Shown here piece by piece: positions 24,838 through 35,437 of a DNA stretch of 64,000 nucleotides (its first letter is position 1; each line of letters opens with the position of its first letter). Location of the stretch: assembly GCA_003577145.1 (NCBI GenBank), contig QEUP01000003.1, positions 1 through 64,000 of the forward strand, in the 5' to 3' direction. This DNA comes from Acidobacteriota bacterium. GTDB taxonomy: Bacteria > Actinomycetota > Acidimicrobiia > Acidimicrobiales > Microtrichaceae. The translations under genes and the position numbers were made by a program. The notes beneath the pieces were generated by a model. It did not search any database and was not told the origin of the DNA. It saw only the letters and a program-made list of their open reading frames with translations.

Positions 24838-27345
24838 GTGCCCCTAGATCCCAACATGTGGACTCTCAAGACCCAGGAGGCGTTCAACCTCGCGGTCGAG
24901 TTGGCCAAGTCCGAAAGCAACCCCGAGGTCACACCCGATCACCTGCTGGCGGCTCTGGTGCGCCAGGAGGAGGGCGTCGTCTTGCCGGTGCTCCAGGTCG
25001 CCGGCCTTACCCCGCTACAGGTCCGCAACGCGGCCGACGAGGCCGTTGGCAAGCTCCCCAAGGCCTACGGGACCGAGCCCCGCATGGGCAGGGACCTCAG
25101 CGATCTGCTAGAGGCGGCCGACGCCTTCCGCATCGAGTTGGGCGACGAGTACCTCTCGACCGAGCACCTGCTCTACGCGCTGGCAAGAGCCGACGAGAGC
25201 CGAACCGACAAGCGGCTCGCCGGCGTGACCCCGGCGCAGGTCCTGGAGGCGCTCAGGGAGGTTCGCGGCTCTCACCGCGTGACGTCGCAGAACCCCGAGG
25301 AGCAGTACCAGGCCCTGGAGCGCTACGGCCGCGACCTGACCGAGGCGGCGCGCAGGCAGAAGCTCGATCCGGTGATCGGCCGTGACGACGAGATCCGGCG
25401 GGTGATCCAGGTGCTGTCCCGGCGCACCAAGAACAACCCGGTGCTGATCGGCGAGCCCGGCGTCGGGAAGACGGCCATCGCCGAGGGCCTGGCTCAGCGG
25501 ATAGTGGAGGGCGACGTTCCGGAGTCGCTGAAGAACAAGCGGATCATCGCGCTCGATCTGTCCGCCATGGTTGCAGGAGCGAAGTACCGGGGCGAGTTCG
25601 AGGAGAGGCTCAAGGCGGTGCTCAAGGAGATCGCCGACTCCGAGGGTGAGATCATCACCTTCATCGACGAGATGCACACCGTCGTGGGCGCGGGGGCGGG
25701 CGGCGAGGGAGCCATGGACGCCGGCAACATGCTCAAGCCCATGTTGGCGAGGGGCGAGTTGCGCATGATCGGTGCCACCACGCTCGATGAGTACCGCAAG
25801 TACATCGAGAAGGACGCGGCGCTCGAACGCCGCTTCCAGCAGGTGTTCGTGGGCGAGCCCTCCGTCGAGGCGACCATAGCCATCCTGAGGGGGCTGAAGG
25901 AACGCTACGAGGTCCATCACGGCGTACGCATCCAGGATGCCGCCCTCGTCGCGGCGGCGGTCATGTCCGACCGCTACCTGACCGGTCGGTTCCTGCCCGA
26001 CAAGGCGATCGACCTGGTGGACGAGGCAGCCAGCAAGCTCCGCATCGAGATCGACTCGATGCCGACCGAGATCGACGTGGTCGAGCGCCGCATCCGTGAG
26101 CTGGAGATGCAGCGCATGGCGCTCGCCAAGGAGACCGACGAAGCCTCCAGGGAGCGGCTGAGCAACCTCGACGAGGAGATCGCCAACCTCCAGGAGGACA
26201 CGGCTGGGATGAAGGCGCACTGGCAGTCCGAGAAGGAGGCCATCACCGCCATCCGCGACCTCAAGGAACAGCTCGAGGCACTGCGGATGCAGGTCGAGCG
26301 CGAAGCAGATCTCGAGAAGGCCTCGCAGATCCGCTACGGAGAGATCCCCGAGCTCGAGCGGCAGATCGACGCCGCAACCGGCAAGCTCGCCGCTCTCCAA
26401 GCCGACCGGAAGATGCTGAAGGAGGAGGTCGACGAGGAGGACGTGGCAGAGGTCGTCAGCAAGTGGACCGGTGTTCCGGTGTCGCGCCTGATGGAGGGCG
26501 AGGTCGAGAAGCTGATCCGCCTCGAGGACCATCTCCATGAGCGGGTCGTGGGTCAAGACGACGCAGTGTCGGTTGTCTCCAACGCCATTCGAAGGAGCCG
26601 CGCCGGGCTATCCGACCCGAACCGCCCGATCGGCTCGTTCCTGTTCCTCGGTCCCACCGGAGTGGGCAAGACCGAACTGGCCCGCGCCCTCGCTGAGTTC
26701 CTCTTCGACGACGAGCGGGCGATGGTACGGATCGACATGAGCGAGTACATGGAGAAGCACTCCGTGAGCCGGCTCATCGGCGCGCCTCCGGGCTATGTCG
26801 GCTACGAGGAGGGCGGGCAGCTCACCGAAGCGGTGCGTCGGCGACCCTACTCGGTGGTTCTGCTCGACGAGATAGAGAAGGCCCACAACGACGTGTTCAA
26901 CGTGCTGTTGCAGTTGCTCGACGACGGTCGTCTCACCGACGGGCAGGGCCGAACGGTCGACTTCTCCAACGTCGTGCTCATCATGACGTCGAACCTGGCC
27001 GGGGAACCGGCTGACTTCTTCAAGCCGGAGTTCATGAACCGCATCGACGACGTCGTTCGCTTCCGCGCCCTGGAGCCCGGTGATCTGAGGAAGATCGTCG
27101 ACATCCAGCTGCGCGAGTTGAAGAAGCGCATGGCAGAGCGTCGGATCGATCTCGAGGTCACCGACTCGGCCAAGGACCACCTCGCGACGGAGGGGTACGA
27201 CCCGGCGTTCGGCGCCCGCCCCCTCAAGCGCCTGATCCAGCGTGAGATCGGTGACAAGCTCGCGCTGGCGCTGCTCGAGGGCAAGGTCGCCGACGGCGAC
27301 ACGGCTACCGTCGAGGTGGTCGACGGGATGCTCGAACTGGTCTGA
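24838..27345 (+). CDS. clpB: ATP-dependent disaggregase ClpB
   Basis: An 835-residue Hsp100 chaperone that, with DnaK, resolubilises aggregates. In order: N-terminal Clp repeat domain (1-150), first AAA+ module with Walker [10 protein letters not shown] near 205 and FIDEMHT, coiled-coil middle domain (about 410-530), second module with GPTGVGKTE near 608 and [14 protein letters not shown], then a D2 small domain. Between TSNLAG and [10 protein letters not shown] it is shorter than in most ClpB proteins, by an estimated 10-25 residues, which accounts for its slightly low length. GTG start with GAGGAG upstream. Confidence 0.95.
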   Translation: MPLDPNMWTLKTQEAFNLAVELAKSESNPEVTPDHLLAALVRQEEGVVLPVLQVAGLTPLQVRNAADEAVGKLPKAYGTEPRMGRDLSDLLEAADAFRIELGDEYLSTEHLLYALARADESRTDKRLAGVTPAQVLEALREVRGSHRVTSQNPEEQYQALERYGRDLTEAARRQKLDPVIGRDDEIRRVIQVLSRRTKNNPVLIGEPGVGKTAIAEGLAQRIVEGDVPESLKNKRIIALDLSAMVAGAKYRGEFEERLKAVLKEIADSEGEIITFIDEMHTVVGAGAGGEGAMDAGNMLKPMLARGELRMIGATTLDEYRKYIEKDAALERRFQQVFVGEPSVEATIAILRGLKERYEVHHGVRIQDAALVAAAVMSDRYLTGRFLPDKAIDLVDEAASKLRIEIDSMPTEIDVVERRIRELEMQRMALAKETDEASRERLSNLDEEIANLQEDTAGMKAHWQSEKEAITAIRDLKEQLEALRMQVEREADLEKASQIRYGEIPELERQIDAATGKLAALQADRKMLKEEVDEEDVAEVVSKWTGVPVSRLMEGEVEKLIRLEDHLHERVVGQDDAVSVVSNAIRRSRAGLSDPNRPIGSFLFLGPTGVGKTELARALAEFLFDDERAMVRIDMSEYMEKHSVSRLIGAPPGYVGYEEGGQLTEAVRRRPYSVVLLDEIEKAHNDVFNVLLQLLDDGRLTDGQGRTVDFSNVVLIMTSNLAGEPADFFKPEFMNRIDDVVRFRALEPGDLRKIVDIQLRELKKRMAERRIDLEVTDSAKDHLATEGYDPAFGARPLKRLIQREIGDKLALALLEGKVADGDTATVEVVDGMLELV

Positions 27346-27354
27346 GAGCGGCGG

Positions 27355-27855
27355 TCACGACCTCGATGTTCGCGACCTCGGTCGCTTCTCGCGCCGGGCC
27401 CGTTCGCGTCGACGGCGGTCGGTGAGGTAATCGCGGTTGCGTTGTGCCCTGGCGGCGTCGAGCTCCTGCTGGTGCTCGTCGGATCTGGCTCTGCGCTTAC
27501 GTGCCACCGCGGCGCGCTTGGCCTCCCAGGTCCGGGCTCGCTCGTCCGCCTGGCGGCGCTTCTCCCGGACCCGCTCCTCGTCTTGCTCTTCCACCCACCC
27601 GCGTGAGGAACGACCGAGCCAGAGCGTGGCACCTACGGCAATGACCACAGCCATGCCGATGAGGATCGGGAAGGCGCCCTGCTCGCTCGGGCCGGCTCCC
27701 TGCCGGGCGTCGTCGGCCTCGGCGGTTGTCCCCTCAGCTGTCGTCCCCGGTTCGGGCTCGTCCTGGCCCAGAGCCGGCGCGGGGTTGGCGAGCATGACGG
27801 CCAATGCCGCCAGCAGAACCGCCAGCAGGTATCTGCGCACGGAGCGTGGTGTCAC
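27355..27855 (-). CDS. Membrane protein with charged coiled-coil tail, unknown function
   Basis: About 166 residues. A first hydrophobic segment (signal peptide or helix, ending near NPAPALG) is followed by a Glu/Thr/Ala-rich linker, a single helix around FPILIGMAVVIAVGATLWLG, and a long Arg/Glu/Lys-rich stretch likely to form a cytoplasmic coiled coil that ends very basic. No family recognised. Start uncertain: GTG at 27855 or 27864, or TTG at 27873. It converges on clpB with a nine-base gap. Confidence 0.6.
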   Translation of the reverse strand: MTPRSVRRYLLAVLLAALAVMLANPAPALGQDEPEPGTTAEGTTAEADDARQGAGPSEQGAFPILIGMAVVIAVGATLWLGRSSRGWVEEQDEERVREKRRQADERARTWEAKRAAVARKRRARSDEHQQELDAARAQRNRDYLTDRRRRERARREKRPRSRTSRS

Positions 27856-27878
27856 GTCGCCCACACGAACCAAGGTAG

Positions 27879-29279
<1,401 letters not shown>

Positions 29280-29283
29280 GCAG

Positions 29284-30519
29284 ATGAAGGTCTGCGTAGT
29301 CGGGAGCGGCGGCCGAGAGCACGCTCTCGCCGATGTGTTGGGCCGGTCCTCGGACGTCGTCGTGACCCCCGGCAATGCCGGGATCCCCGGGTCGGTGAGC
29401 GAAACCCCCGAGGAGATCGACGCCGATCTGTTCGTGATCGGGCCGGAGGCACCCCTGGTCGAAGGCCTGGCCGATCGCTTGCGGGCTGCCGGCCGGCTGG
29501 TGTTCGGTCCCGGGGCCGACGGTGCCCGACTGGAGGGATCCAAGGCCTGGATGAAGGATCTGCTCGTGGAGGCGGGTGTGCCCACGGCACGCCACGCCAC
29601 CTTCACCGAGGCCGATCCTGCGCAGCGCTTCCTCACGACCATGGCACCGCCATACGTGGTGAAGACCGACGGTCTGGCGGCCGGCAAGGGAGTGGTCGTG
29701 ACCGACTCGGAGGAAGAGGCCCGCCACACGGTCGAGGACTACCTGTCGGGCGCTGCCTTCGGCGATGCGGGGCGAACACTTGTGATCGAGGAGGGCCTCA
29801 CCGGTCCCGAGCTCTCGGTGCTCGCGGTGTGCGACGGCACGCAGGCGGTGCTGCTGCCGCCTGCCCAGGACTACAAGCGGATCGGCGAGGGCGACACCGG
29901 GCCCAACACCGGTGGGATGGGTGCCTACTCGCCGGTTCCCTTCGCCGGTCCCGACGTGCTCGGGGCTGTGATGGGCGAGTTCATCGAGCCGACTCTTGCG
30001 GCCCTGCGGCGCCGGGGGATCGATTACCGGGGGGTCCTCTACGCCGGTCTGATGGCGACACCTGAAGGGCTGCGCCTCCTCGAGTTCAACGTCCGCTTCG
30101 GGGACCCCGAGTGCCAGGTGGTGATCACCCGGCTGGCGTCGGACCTGGTGGATCTGCTCGCCCAGGCTGCCGCGGGCCGGCTCACCGCGGACCCGGTCGT
30201 AGCCCTCGAACCGGCTGTCACGGTCGTGTGCGCCAGTGCCGGCTATCCCACCTCACCGCGGACCGGCGATGTGATCGCGGGTCTCGCAGAGGCCGGCGCC
30301 ATGCCGGGCGTGAAGGTCTACTGTGCCGGCGTCAGGCGTGACGAGGAAGGGAACCTCGTTACCGGGGGCGGTCGAGTGCTCAACGTGACCGCGCTTGGCT
30401 CGACACTGGCCGAGGCGCGCCGGCGAGCGTACGAGGCTGTGGATGTGATCGAGTGGAAGGGCAAGTATGTTCGTCGCGACGTGGCCGCCGTTGCGGCCAC
30501 CGGGGAGGAGCAGGCATGA
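29284..30519 (+). CDS. purD: Phosphoribosylamine-glycine ligase (GAR synthetase)
   Basis: A 411-residue ATP-grasp enzyme of purine synthesis. GSGGREHAL near residue 7 starts the N-domain; YVVKTDGLAAGKGVVV is the ATP-grasp nucleotide loop; NTGGMGAYSP and LEFNVRFGDPECQ are the C-terminal motifs. Four bases after purA; its stop overlaps purE (ATGA). Confidence 0.96.
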   Translation: MKVCVVGSGGREHALADVLGRSSDVVVTPGNAGIPGSVSETPEEIDADLFVIGPEAPLVEGLADRLRAAGRLVFGPGADGARLEGSKAWMKDLLVEAGVPTARHATFTEADPAQRFLTTMAPPYVVKTDGLAAGKGVVVTDSEEEARHTVEDYLSGAAFGDAGRTLVIEEGLTGPELSVLAVCDGTQAVLLPPAQDYKRIGEGDTGPNTGGMGAYSPVPFAGPDVLGAVMGEFIEPTLAALRRRGIDYRGVLYAGLMATPEGLRLLEFNVRFGDPECQVVITRLASDLVDLLAQAAAGRLTADPVVALEPAVTVVCASAGYPTSPRTGDVIAGLAEAGAMPGVKVYCAGVRRDEEGNLVTGGGRVLNVTALGSTLAEARRRAYEAVDVIEWKGKYVRRDVAAVAATGEEQA

Positions 30520-30989
30520 AGGTCGCGGTGTTGATGGGCTCACCCAGCGACCACGAGAAGATGACTCCAGCCGCTGAGGTCCTCGAGCGATTCGGCATCG
30601 AGGCCGACGTGCAGGTCGTGTCGGCGCACCGTTCACCCGATCGGGTCGTCGCCGTGGCGTCGCGTGCACGGGAGGAGGGCTATGTCGCGGTGATCTGCGG
30701 CGCAGGCATGGCGGCGCACCTCGCCGGGGTGGTCGCGGCCCACACGACGCTGCCCGTTGTGGGGGTTCCCCTCTCGGGCGGCGCACTCGGTGGCATCGAC
30801 GCGCTTCTCTCCACCGTGCAGATGCCCACGGGTGTACCGGTCGCCACGGTAGCCATCGACGGTGCTGCCAACGCGGCGCTGCTCGTGGTCCAGATGCTCG
30901 GCATCCATGACGAGGATCTCGCCTCGAAGCTGGCGGATCACCGAGATGAGCTGTCAGGACGACTGGATCGGTTCGTACCCCGGTCCTGA
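30516..30989 (+). CDS. purE: N5-carboxyaminoimidazole ribonucleotide mutase
   Basis: A 157-residue enzyme of the PurE fold. [11 protein letters not shown] and VSAHRSPDR form the active site, and [16 protein letters not shown] and GVPLSGG are conserved. The sequence resembles class I PurE, which normally needs PurK, but no purK lies in the window. Its last 36 bases overlap the convergent zinc-ribbon gene. Confidence 0.93.
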   Translation: MKVAVLMGSPSDHEKMTPAAEVLERFGIEADVQVVSAHRSPDRVVAVASRAREEGYVAVICGAGMAAHLAGVVAAHTTLPVVGVPLSGGALGGIDALLSTVQMPTGVPVATVAIDGAANAALLVVQMLGIHDEDLASKLADHRDELSGRLDRFVPRS

Positions 30990-31301
30990 AGCGCTGATGC
31001 CGTCCCCGAACGGGGCGTTCCAGTCGATGGCAGGGACGTGTGGTTCAGCGGGAAGCCGCGCGTCGTGCAGGCCGGCCTTCTTGCGAGCCTTCTCGAGTCG
31101 TCGCAGTTCCCGCCTCGACACTCTCGGAGGGCGGGGATTCTGATGGCTCACACCCGCGACGGCGAGGGCGCAGGCGACACAGTACGGGGGCTTGTTCGCA
31201 CCGAAGGAGTACACCAGGCACTCGTTGCAGAACACGAGGCCGCAGTCACGGCAGGCGTCGACCGCCGGCTCGAACTGATGCTTGACACATTGACTATCCA
31301 T
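30954..31301 (-). CDS. Small B-box/zinc-ribbon-like protein
   Basis: A 115-residue protein. The first 45 residues carry paired zinc ligands: CVKH, CRDC, CNEC and CVAC, the spacing of a B-box-like double zinc site. The rest is basic (RRELRRLEKARKKAG) and then Pro/Gly-rich. No catalytic motif and no signal peptide. Its 3' end overlaps purE on the opposite strand by 36 bases. Function unknown; such domains often bind protein or membrane partners. Confidence 0.7.
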   Translation of the reverse strand: MDSQCVKHQFEPAVDACRDCGLVFCNECLVYSFGANKPPYCVACALAVAGVSHQNPRPPRVSRRELRRLEKARKKAGLHDARLPAEPHVPAIDWNAPFGDGISASGPGYEPIQSS

Positions 31302-31433
31302 CCCTGCCGCCCTTTGTGGTTCCCTCTGTTGTGTGTACCTGCAACGAAGCCAGCGGGAGGATCCCGGCCTGGGGGCTCGTCGGTGATCCTGGCCCTACCT
31401 TCGGCACTCGATGTGGCCGCCTTTACCAAGAAG

Positions 31434-31450
31434 GACCACAAGGAGTGGTC
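31434..31450. promoter_or_regulatory. Short inverted repeat upstream of purB
   Basis: GACCAC and GTGGTC flank a 5-base loop, 27 bases before the purB start. It may be an operator or a small leader hairpin; the 175-base gap from the zinc-ribbon gene holds nothing else clear. Confidence 0.3.
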
Positions 31451-31476
31451 AAATAGGGCGATGGACGGAGGCAATT

Positions 31477-32913
31477 GTGACTAGTCCGCTCGACCCGGTA
31501 CCCAACGTCCTGGCGGCCAGATACGCCAGCGCGCCGATGAGCGGCATCTGGTCCCCCGTCGCCAAGGTCAGGCTCGAGCGGGAGCTGTGGGTAGCTGTCC
31601 TGTCGGCCCAGCGAGACCTGGGGGTGGAGATCCCCGACGGAGTGATCGAGGCCTATCGGGCGGTGCTGGACCGGGTCGACCTCGAGTCGATCCACCGGCG
31701 GGAACGTGTGACCCGACATGACGTCAAGGCCCGGATCGAGGAGTTCTGCGAGCTCGCCGGTCACGAGCACATCCACAAGGGGATGACCAGCAGGGACCTG
31801 ACCGAGAACGTCGAGCAGCTGCAGATCCGCCGTTCACTCGTGCTGATCCGCGATCGCATGGTCGCGGCGCTGGCAGCTCTGGCGCGTCTGGCAGCCGAGC
31901 ACGAGACGCTGGTGATGACCGGCCGCAGCCACAACGTCGCGGCGCAGGTGACGACCCTGGGCAAGCGGTTCGCCAACGCCGGTGAGGAGATGCTGATCGC
32001 CTTCCGGCGGATCGAAGCCGTCATCGGCGACTACCCGCTCCGGGGCCTGAAGGGACCCGTCGGCACCCAACAGGACCAACTCGATCTGCTCGGTGGTGAC
32101 GTCGAGCGCGTGGCCTCGCTGGAGCAGGCGCTGGCGGAGCACCTCGGTTTCGCCACGGTGCTCACCAACGTCGGTCAGGTCTACCCGCGCTCGCTCGATC
32201 TGGAGGTGGTGGCCACGCTTCTCCAGGCGTCGAGCGCACCCTCGAGCCTGGCGAAGTCCATTCGGCTCATGGCAGGTCACGAGCTCGTGACGGAGGGCTT
32301 CAAAGAAGGGCAGGTCGGCAGTTCGGCCATGCCCCACAAGATGAACACGCGGTCGTGTGAGAGGATCTGTGGTCTGGCGGCGGTGCTCACCGGTCACCTC
32401 GCGATGGTGGCTTCCATAACCGGCGACCAGTGGAACGAAGGAGACGTCTCCTGCTCGGTGGTCCGGCGGGTGGCCCTCCCCGACTCGTTCTTCGCTGCGG
32501 ATGGCCTCTATCTGACGTTGCTCTCTGTGCTCAGCGAGTTCGGTGCCTACCCGGCGGTGATCCAACACGAGCTGGAGCGGTACCTCCCCTTCCTCGCCAG
32601 CTCCAAGATCCTCTTGGCTGCGGTTGCGAGGGGTGCCGGGCGAGAGGAGGCTCACCAGGCGATCCAGGAGCATGCGATCGAGGTGGCCAAAGCGATGCGC
32701 GAGAAGGGCCGGACGGCAAACGATCTGCTCGACAAGCTCGCAGCCGACTCGCGCCTGCGGCTCGGCCCCGCTGACCTGTCCGACCTGCTCGACGAGCCGC
32801 TCTCCTTCGTGGGCAACGCGCTCGCGCAGACCAGGGCATTCGTCGCCGAGGTCGAGACGATCGTCGAGCGGTACCCGGATGCCGCCGTCCACGAGCCCGA
32901 GCCCATCCTTTGA
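31477..32913 (+). CDS. purB: Adenylosuccinate lyase
   Basis: A 478-residue fumarase/aspartase-superfamily enzyme acting twice in purine synthesis (SAICAR and adenylosuccinate cleavage). HKGMTSRDLTENV and TGRSHNVAAQ carry catalytic residues; GSSAMPHKMNTRSCE near 285 is the superfamily signature loop. The GTG at 31477 has GGAGG six bases upstream. Followed by purC after 62 bases. Confidence 0.95.
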   Translation: MTSPLDPVPNVLAARYASAPMSGIWSPVAKVRLERELWVAVLSAQRDLGVEIPDGVIEAYRAVLDRVDLESIHRRERVTRHDVKARIEEFCELAGHEHIHKGMTSRDLTENVEQLQIRRSLVLIRDRMVAALAALARLAAEHETLVMTGRSHNVAAQVTTLGKRFANAGEEMLIAFRRIEAVIGDYPLRGLKGPVGTQQDQLDLLGGDVERVASLEQALAEHLGFATVLTNVGQVYPRSLDLEVVATLLQASSAPSSLAKSIRLMAGHELVTEGFKEGQVGSSAMPHKMNTRSCERICGLAAVLTGHLAMVASITGDQWNEGDVSCSVVRRVALPDSFFAADGLYLTLLSVLSEFGAYPAVIQHELERYLPFLASSKILLAAVARGAGREEAHQAIQEHAIEVAKAMREKGRTANDLLDKLAADSRLRLGPADLSDLLDEPLSFVGNALAQTRAFVAEVETIVERYPDAAVHEPEPIL

Positions 32914-32975
32914 CCCGCCGGCAAAGAAGTACCCTCTCGAGCTGCAAGACTGGAGCGGTGCCGAGAGGAGTCGAG

Positions 32976-33860
32976 GTGACCATCGATCTGCCCCACGTCT
33001 ACTCGGGCAAGGTCCGCGACATCTACGACGCCGGCGAGGGCCGGTTGTTGCTCGTGGCGAGCGACCGCATCTCCGCCTTCGATGTGGTGATGGCAGAGCC
33101 GATACCCGACAAGGGCCGGGTCCTCACCGCCATGTCGGCGTTCTGGTTCGACCATTTCGCCAACATCGTGCCCAACCATCTCATCTCCACCGACCTCGAG
33201 GATCTGCCGCCGCACGCTGATGATCCCCGACTGGCCGGGCGGGTGATGCTGTGCCGCCGGGCCGAGATGCTCCCCATCGAATGCATCGTCCGGGGTTACC
33301 TGAGCGGGTCGGCGTGGAAGGAGTATCGCAGCTCGGGAACGATGCACGGCTCGCCGCTGCCGGGAGGGCTGCTGGAATCCAGCCGCCTGCCCCAGCCGGT
33401 CTTCACGCCGTCCACCAAGGCCGGGGAGGGACATGACCTCAACATCTCCTTCGAGGAAGCGGTTGAGCTCGTCGGCAAGGAAGTGGCGGTCAAGGCTCGC
33501 GACCTGAGCCTCGAGCTGTACGGCCGTGGCGCCGACCTTGCGGCCGGGAAGGGCATCATCATCGCCGACACCAAGTTCGAGCTCGGCTTCATCGAGGGTG
33601 AGCTGGTGGTGGCCGACGAGATCCTCACCCCGGACTCCTCCCGCTTCTGGCCGGCCGAGGCGTGGGAGCCGGGCTCAGTCCCGCCGTCGTTCGACAAGCA
33701 GCCGGTGCGGGACTACCTCGACGGTCTCGACTGGGACAAGCGGCCCCCACCCCCGGCTCTGCCCGCTGCGGTCGTGAGCGCGAGCAGCGCCCGCTACCGG
33801 GAGGCCTACGAGCGGATCACCGGTCGCGATCTCGCCGACTGGCCGGGTGGGCGGGTATGA
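32976..33860 (+). CDS. purC: Phosphoribosylaminoimidazole-succinocarboxamide synthase (SAICAR synthetase)
   Basis: A 294-residue enzyme adding aspartate to CAIR. VYSGKVRDIYD is the nucleotide loop; VASDRISAFDVV, ECIVRGYLSGSAWKEY and ADTKFELGF are SAICAR synthetase signatures. This is the longer type of the family. The GTG at 32976 has GAGAGGAG five bases upstream; other in-frame starts lie at 32910 and 32958. Overlaps purS (ATGA). Confidence 0.95.
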   Translation: MTIDLPHVYSGKVRDIYDAGEGRLLLVASDRISAFDVVMAEPIPDKGRVLTAMSAFWFDHFANIVPNHLISTDLEDLPPHADDPRLAGRVMLCRRAEMLPIECIVRGYLSGSAWKEYRSSGTMHGSPLPGGLLESSRLPQPVFTPSTKAGEGHDLNISFEEAVELVGKEVAVKARDLSLELYGRGADLAAGKGIIIADTKFELGFIEGELVVADEILTPDSSRFWPAEAWEPGSVPPSFDKQPVRDYLDGLDWDKRPPPPALPAAVVSASSARYREAYERITGRDLADWPGGRV

Positions 33861-34120
33861 GGTACGCGGTCCGAGTCGAGGTGAGGCTTCGTGACGGGAT
33901 CGCCGACCCGGAAGGAGCGACCATCGAGCGGTCGCTGCCCGCACTGGGCTTCGACGGCGTATCGGAAGTCCGAGTCGGAAAGAGCATCCGGTTCGTCCTC
34001 GACGCCGACAGCGAGGAGTCCGCTCTGGGCGAGGTCGACGACTTGTGCCGCCGGTTCCTGACCAACCCGGTCATCGAGGACGCAACGATCTCCATCGAGG
34101 CCGCGGAGGTGCTGCAGTGA
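33857..34120 (+). CDS. purS: FGAM synthase accessory subunit PurS
   Basis: An 87-residue small subunit that bridges PurQ and PurL. VEVRLRDGIADPEGATIERSL and VRVGKSIRFVLD are typical of the family. ATG overlaps the purC stop and its own stop overlaps the purQ GTG, so the three genes are tightly coupled. Confidence 0.94.
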   Translation: MRYAVRVEVRLRDGIADPEGATIERSLPALGFDGVSEVRVGKSIRFVLDADSEESALGEVDDLCRRFLTNPVIEDATISIEAAEVLQ

Positions 34121-34809
34121 GCACTCGCGTCGGCATCGTGCTCTTTCCCGGTTCGAACTGCGAGCTCGACGTCGCCGAGGCCGTGCGGTCGCTCGGCGGT
34201 GACGCCGAGATCCTCTGGCACGACGAACCGTCGCTGCGGGGCGTCGACGTGGTGGTCCTGCCCGGGGGGTTCGCCCACGGCGACTACCTGCGCCCGGGTG
34301 CGATAGCCCGTTTCTCGCCGGTGATGGAGAAGGTGGTCGCTTTCGCTGAGGCAGGCGGTCCCGTGGTGGGGATCTGCAACGGTTTCCAGGTCCTGACCGA
34401 AGCGGGCATGCTCCCTGGAGCGTTGCAGAAGAACGCCGGCTTGAAGTTCGTCTGTCAGATGGCGCAACTCCGGGTGGAGTCCGTCGACAGCGTGCTCACT
34501 GCGGGTCTCACAGTCGGCGATATCGTGAAGATGCCGATCAACCATTTCGAGGGGAACTACACTTGCTCTGAGCAGACATTGACTCGGTTGCGGTCCAACG
34601 ATCAGGTCATCCTGCGATACGTGGGCAACCCGAATGGGTCACTCGACGACATAGCCGGCATCTGCAATGAGGGACGCAACGTCGTCGGTTTGATGCCCCA
34701 CCCCGAACGTGCCTCACACGAATTGCTCGGCTCGCTGGACGGCGTCCCACTGCTGCGCTCGCTGCTGGCGCCGGCAACACCAGGCTGCGCCGATCCCCTT
34801 AGCGGCTAG
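34117..34809 (+). CDS. purQ: FGAM synthase glutaminase subunit
   Basis: A 230-residue class I glutamine amidotransferase that supplies ammonia to Pur[15 protein letters not shown] at the start, [16 protein letters not shown], the nucleophile Cys in [13 protein letters not shown], and the His-Glu pair in MPHPERAS complete the triad. GTG start overlaps purS. Its last bases overlap the convergent basic-protein gene; purL lies beyond that. Confidence 0.95.
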   Translation: MSTRVGIVLFPGSNCELDVAEAVRSLGGDAEILWHDEPSLRGVDVVVLPGGFAHGDYLRPGAIARFSPVMEKVVAFAEAGGPVVGICNGFQVLTEAGMLPGALQKNAGLKFVCQMAQLRVESVDSVLTAGLTVGDIVKMPINHFEGNYTCSEQTLTRLRSNDQVILRYVGNPNGSLDDIAGICNEGRNVVGLMPHPERASHELLGSLDGVPLLRSLLAPATPGCADPLSG

Positions 34810-35221
34810 TCCGGGTTCGCGGGATGCCCGCGTCCTTCAGCACTGACGCAGGGACGCCTACGGCCCTCCAGGCTGCGTAGCTGATCCCCTTGCGTTGGCT
34901 GTACGCCCCGGCGGCCTCGATGAAACCCTCCTCCAGGAGGGTCATGTCCACCTTGGCTTCGAGGCTTTCCAGTTCGCCCTGGAGATCCATCTGTTCCTGC
35001 AGCAGACCCAGTCGTTTCATCGGGTGGGCCTCGGGGATTTCGGCGTCGAGTGTTTCGAGGCGCTTCTGGATCGATTCGGGGGTGCGCTTCCGCCCCCGTT
35101 TGGGCTTGTGCGCTTCGAGTGCTTCGAGATAGCGCCTTATCGCTCTTCCCTGAGAACGCCCCTCGGCAAGAGCTGCCTTGTGGTCGGCACTGAGATTTCT
35201 GGTCGATTTCCGAGGACTCAT
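34799..35221 (-). CDS. Basic KRGRK-containing protein of unknown function
   Basis: About 140 residues. The N-terminal half is basic, with [19 protein letters not shown], an AT-hook-like G-R-K patch leading into a helix; the middle is a predicted coiled coil ([19 protein letters not shown]); the C-terminus reads [20 protein letters not shown], resembling a short helix-loop DNA-binding end. It may be a small nucleoid or regulatory protein (inference). ATG at 35221; a GTG at 35245 is in frame. It sits opposite in strand between purQ and purL, splitting the purine operon. Confidence 0.65.
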   Translation of the reverse strand: MSPRKSTRNLSADHKAALAEGRSQGRAIRRYLEALEAHKPKRGRKRTPESIQKRLETLDAEIPEAHPMKRLGLLQEQMDLQGELESLEAKVDMTLLEEGFIEAAGAYSQRKGISYAAWRAVGVPASVLKDAGIPRTRTSR

Positions 35222-35226
35222 CCCGC

Positions 35227-35244
35227 TGATTTCAGCAGAAATCA
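35227..35244. promoter_or_regulatory. Perfect 7-bp palindrome at the start of the basic-protein gene
   Basis: TGATTTC-AGCA-GAAATCA covers the start region of the minus-strand gene, just before its ATG. An AT-rich perfect dyad in such GC-rich DNA suggests an operator, perhaps for autoregulation. The rest of the gap to purL has a GTGACC direct repeat at 35361 and 35372. Confidence 0.45.
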
Positions 35245-35437
35245 CCTCGGTCTACAAACATGCCTGCGATTTGTCGAGCAATGCTTGGTTGCCTTGTGCT
35301 TCTTTGCCCGGTGCTAGCTGTGCTCACCACGCCCAATTCAACTCACCGCAATACTCGGGCGTGACCCGAATGTGACCTGTAGCACACAAGGCGGGCTTTC
35401 GGGCGACCTCAGCGAGCGCGGTAGGTTTCGTGTTGCC

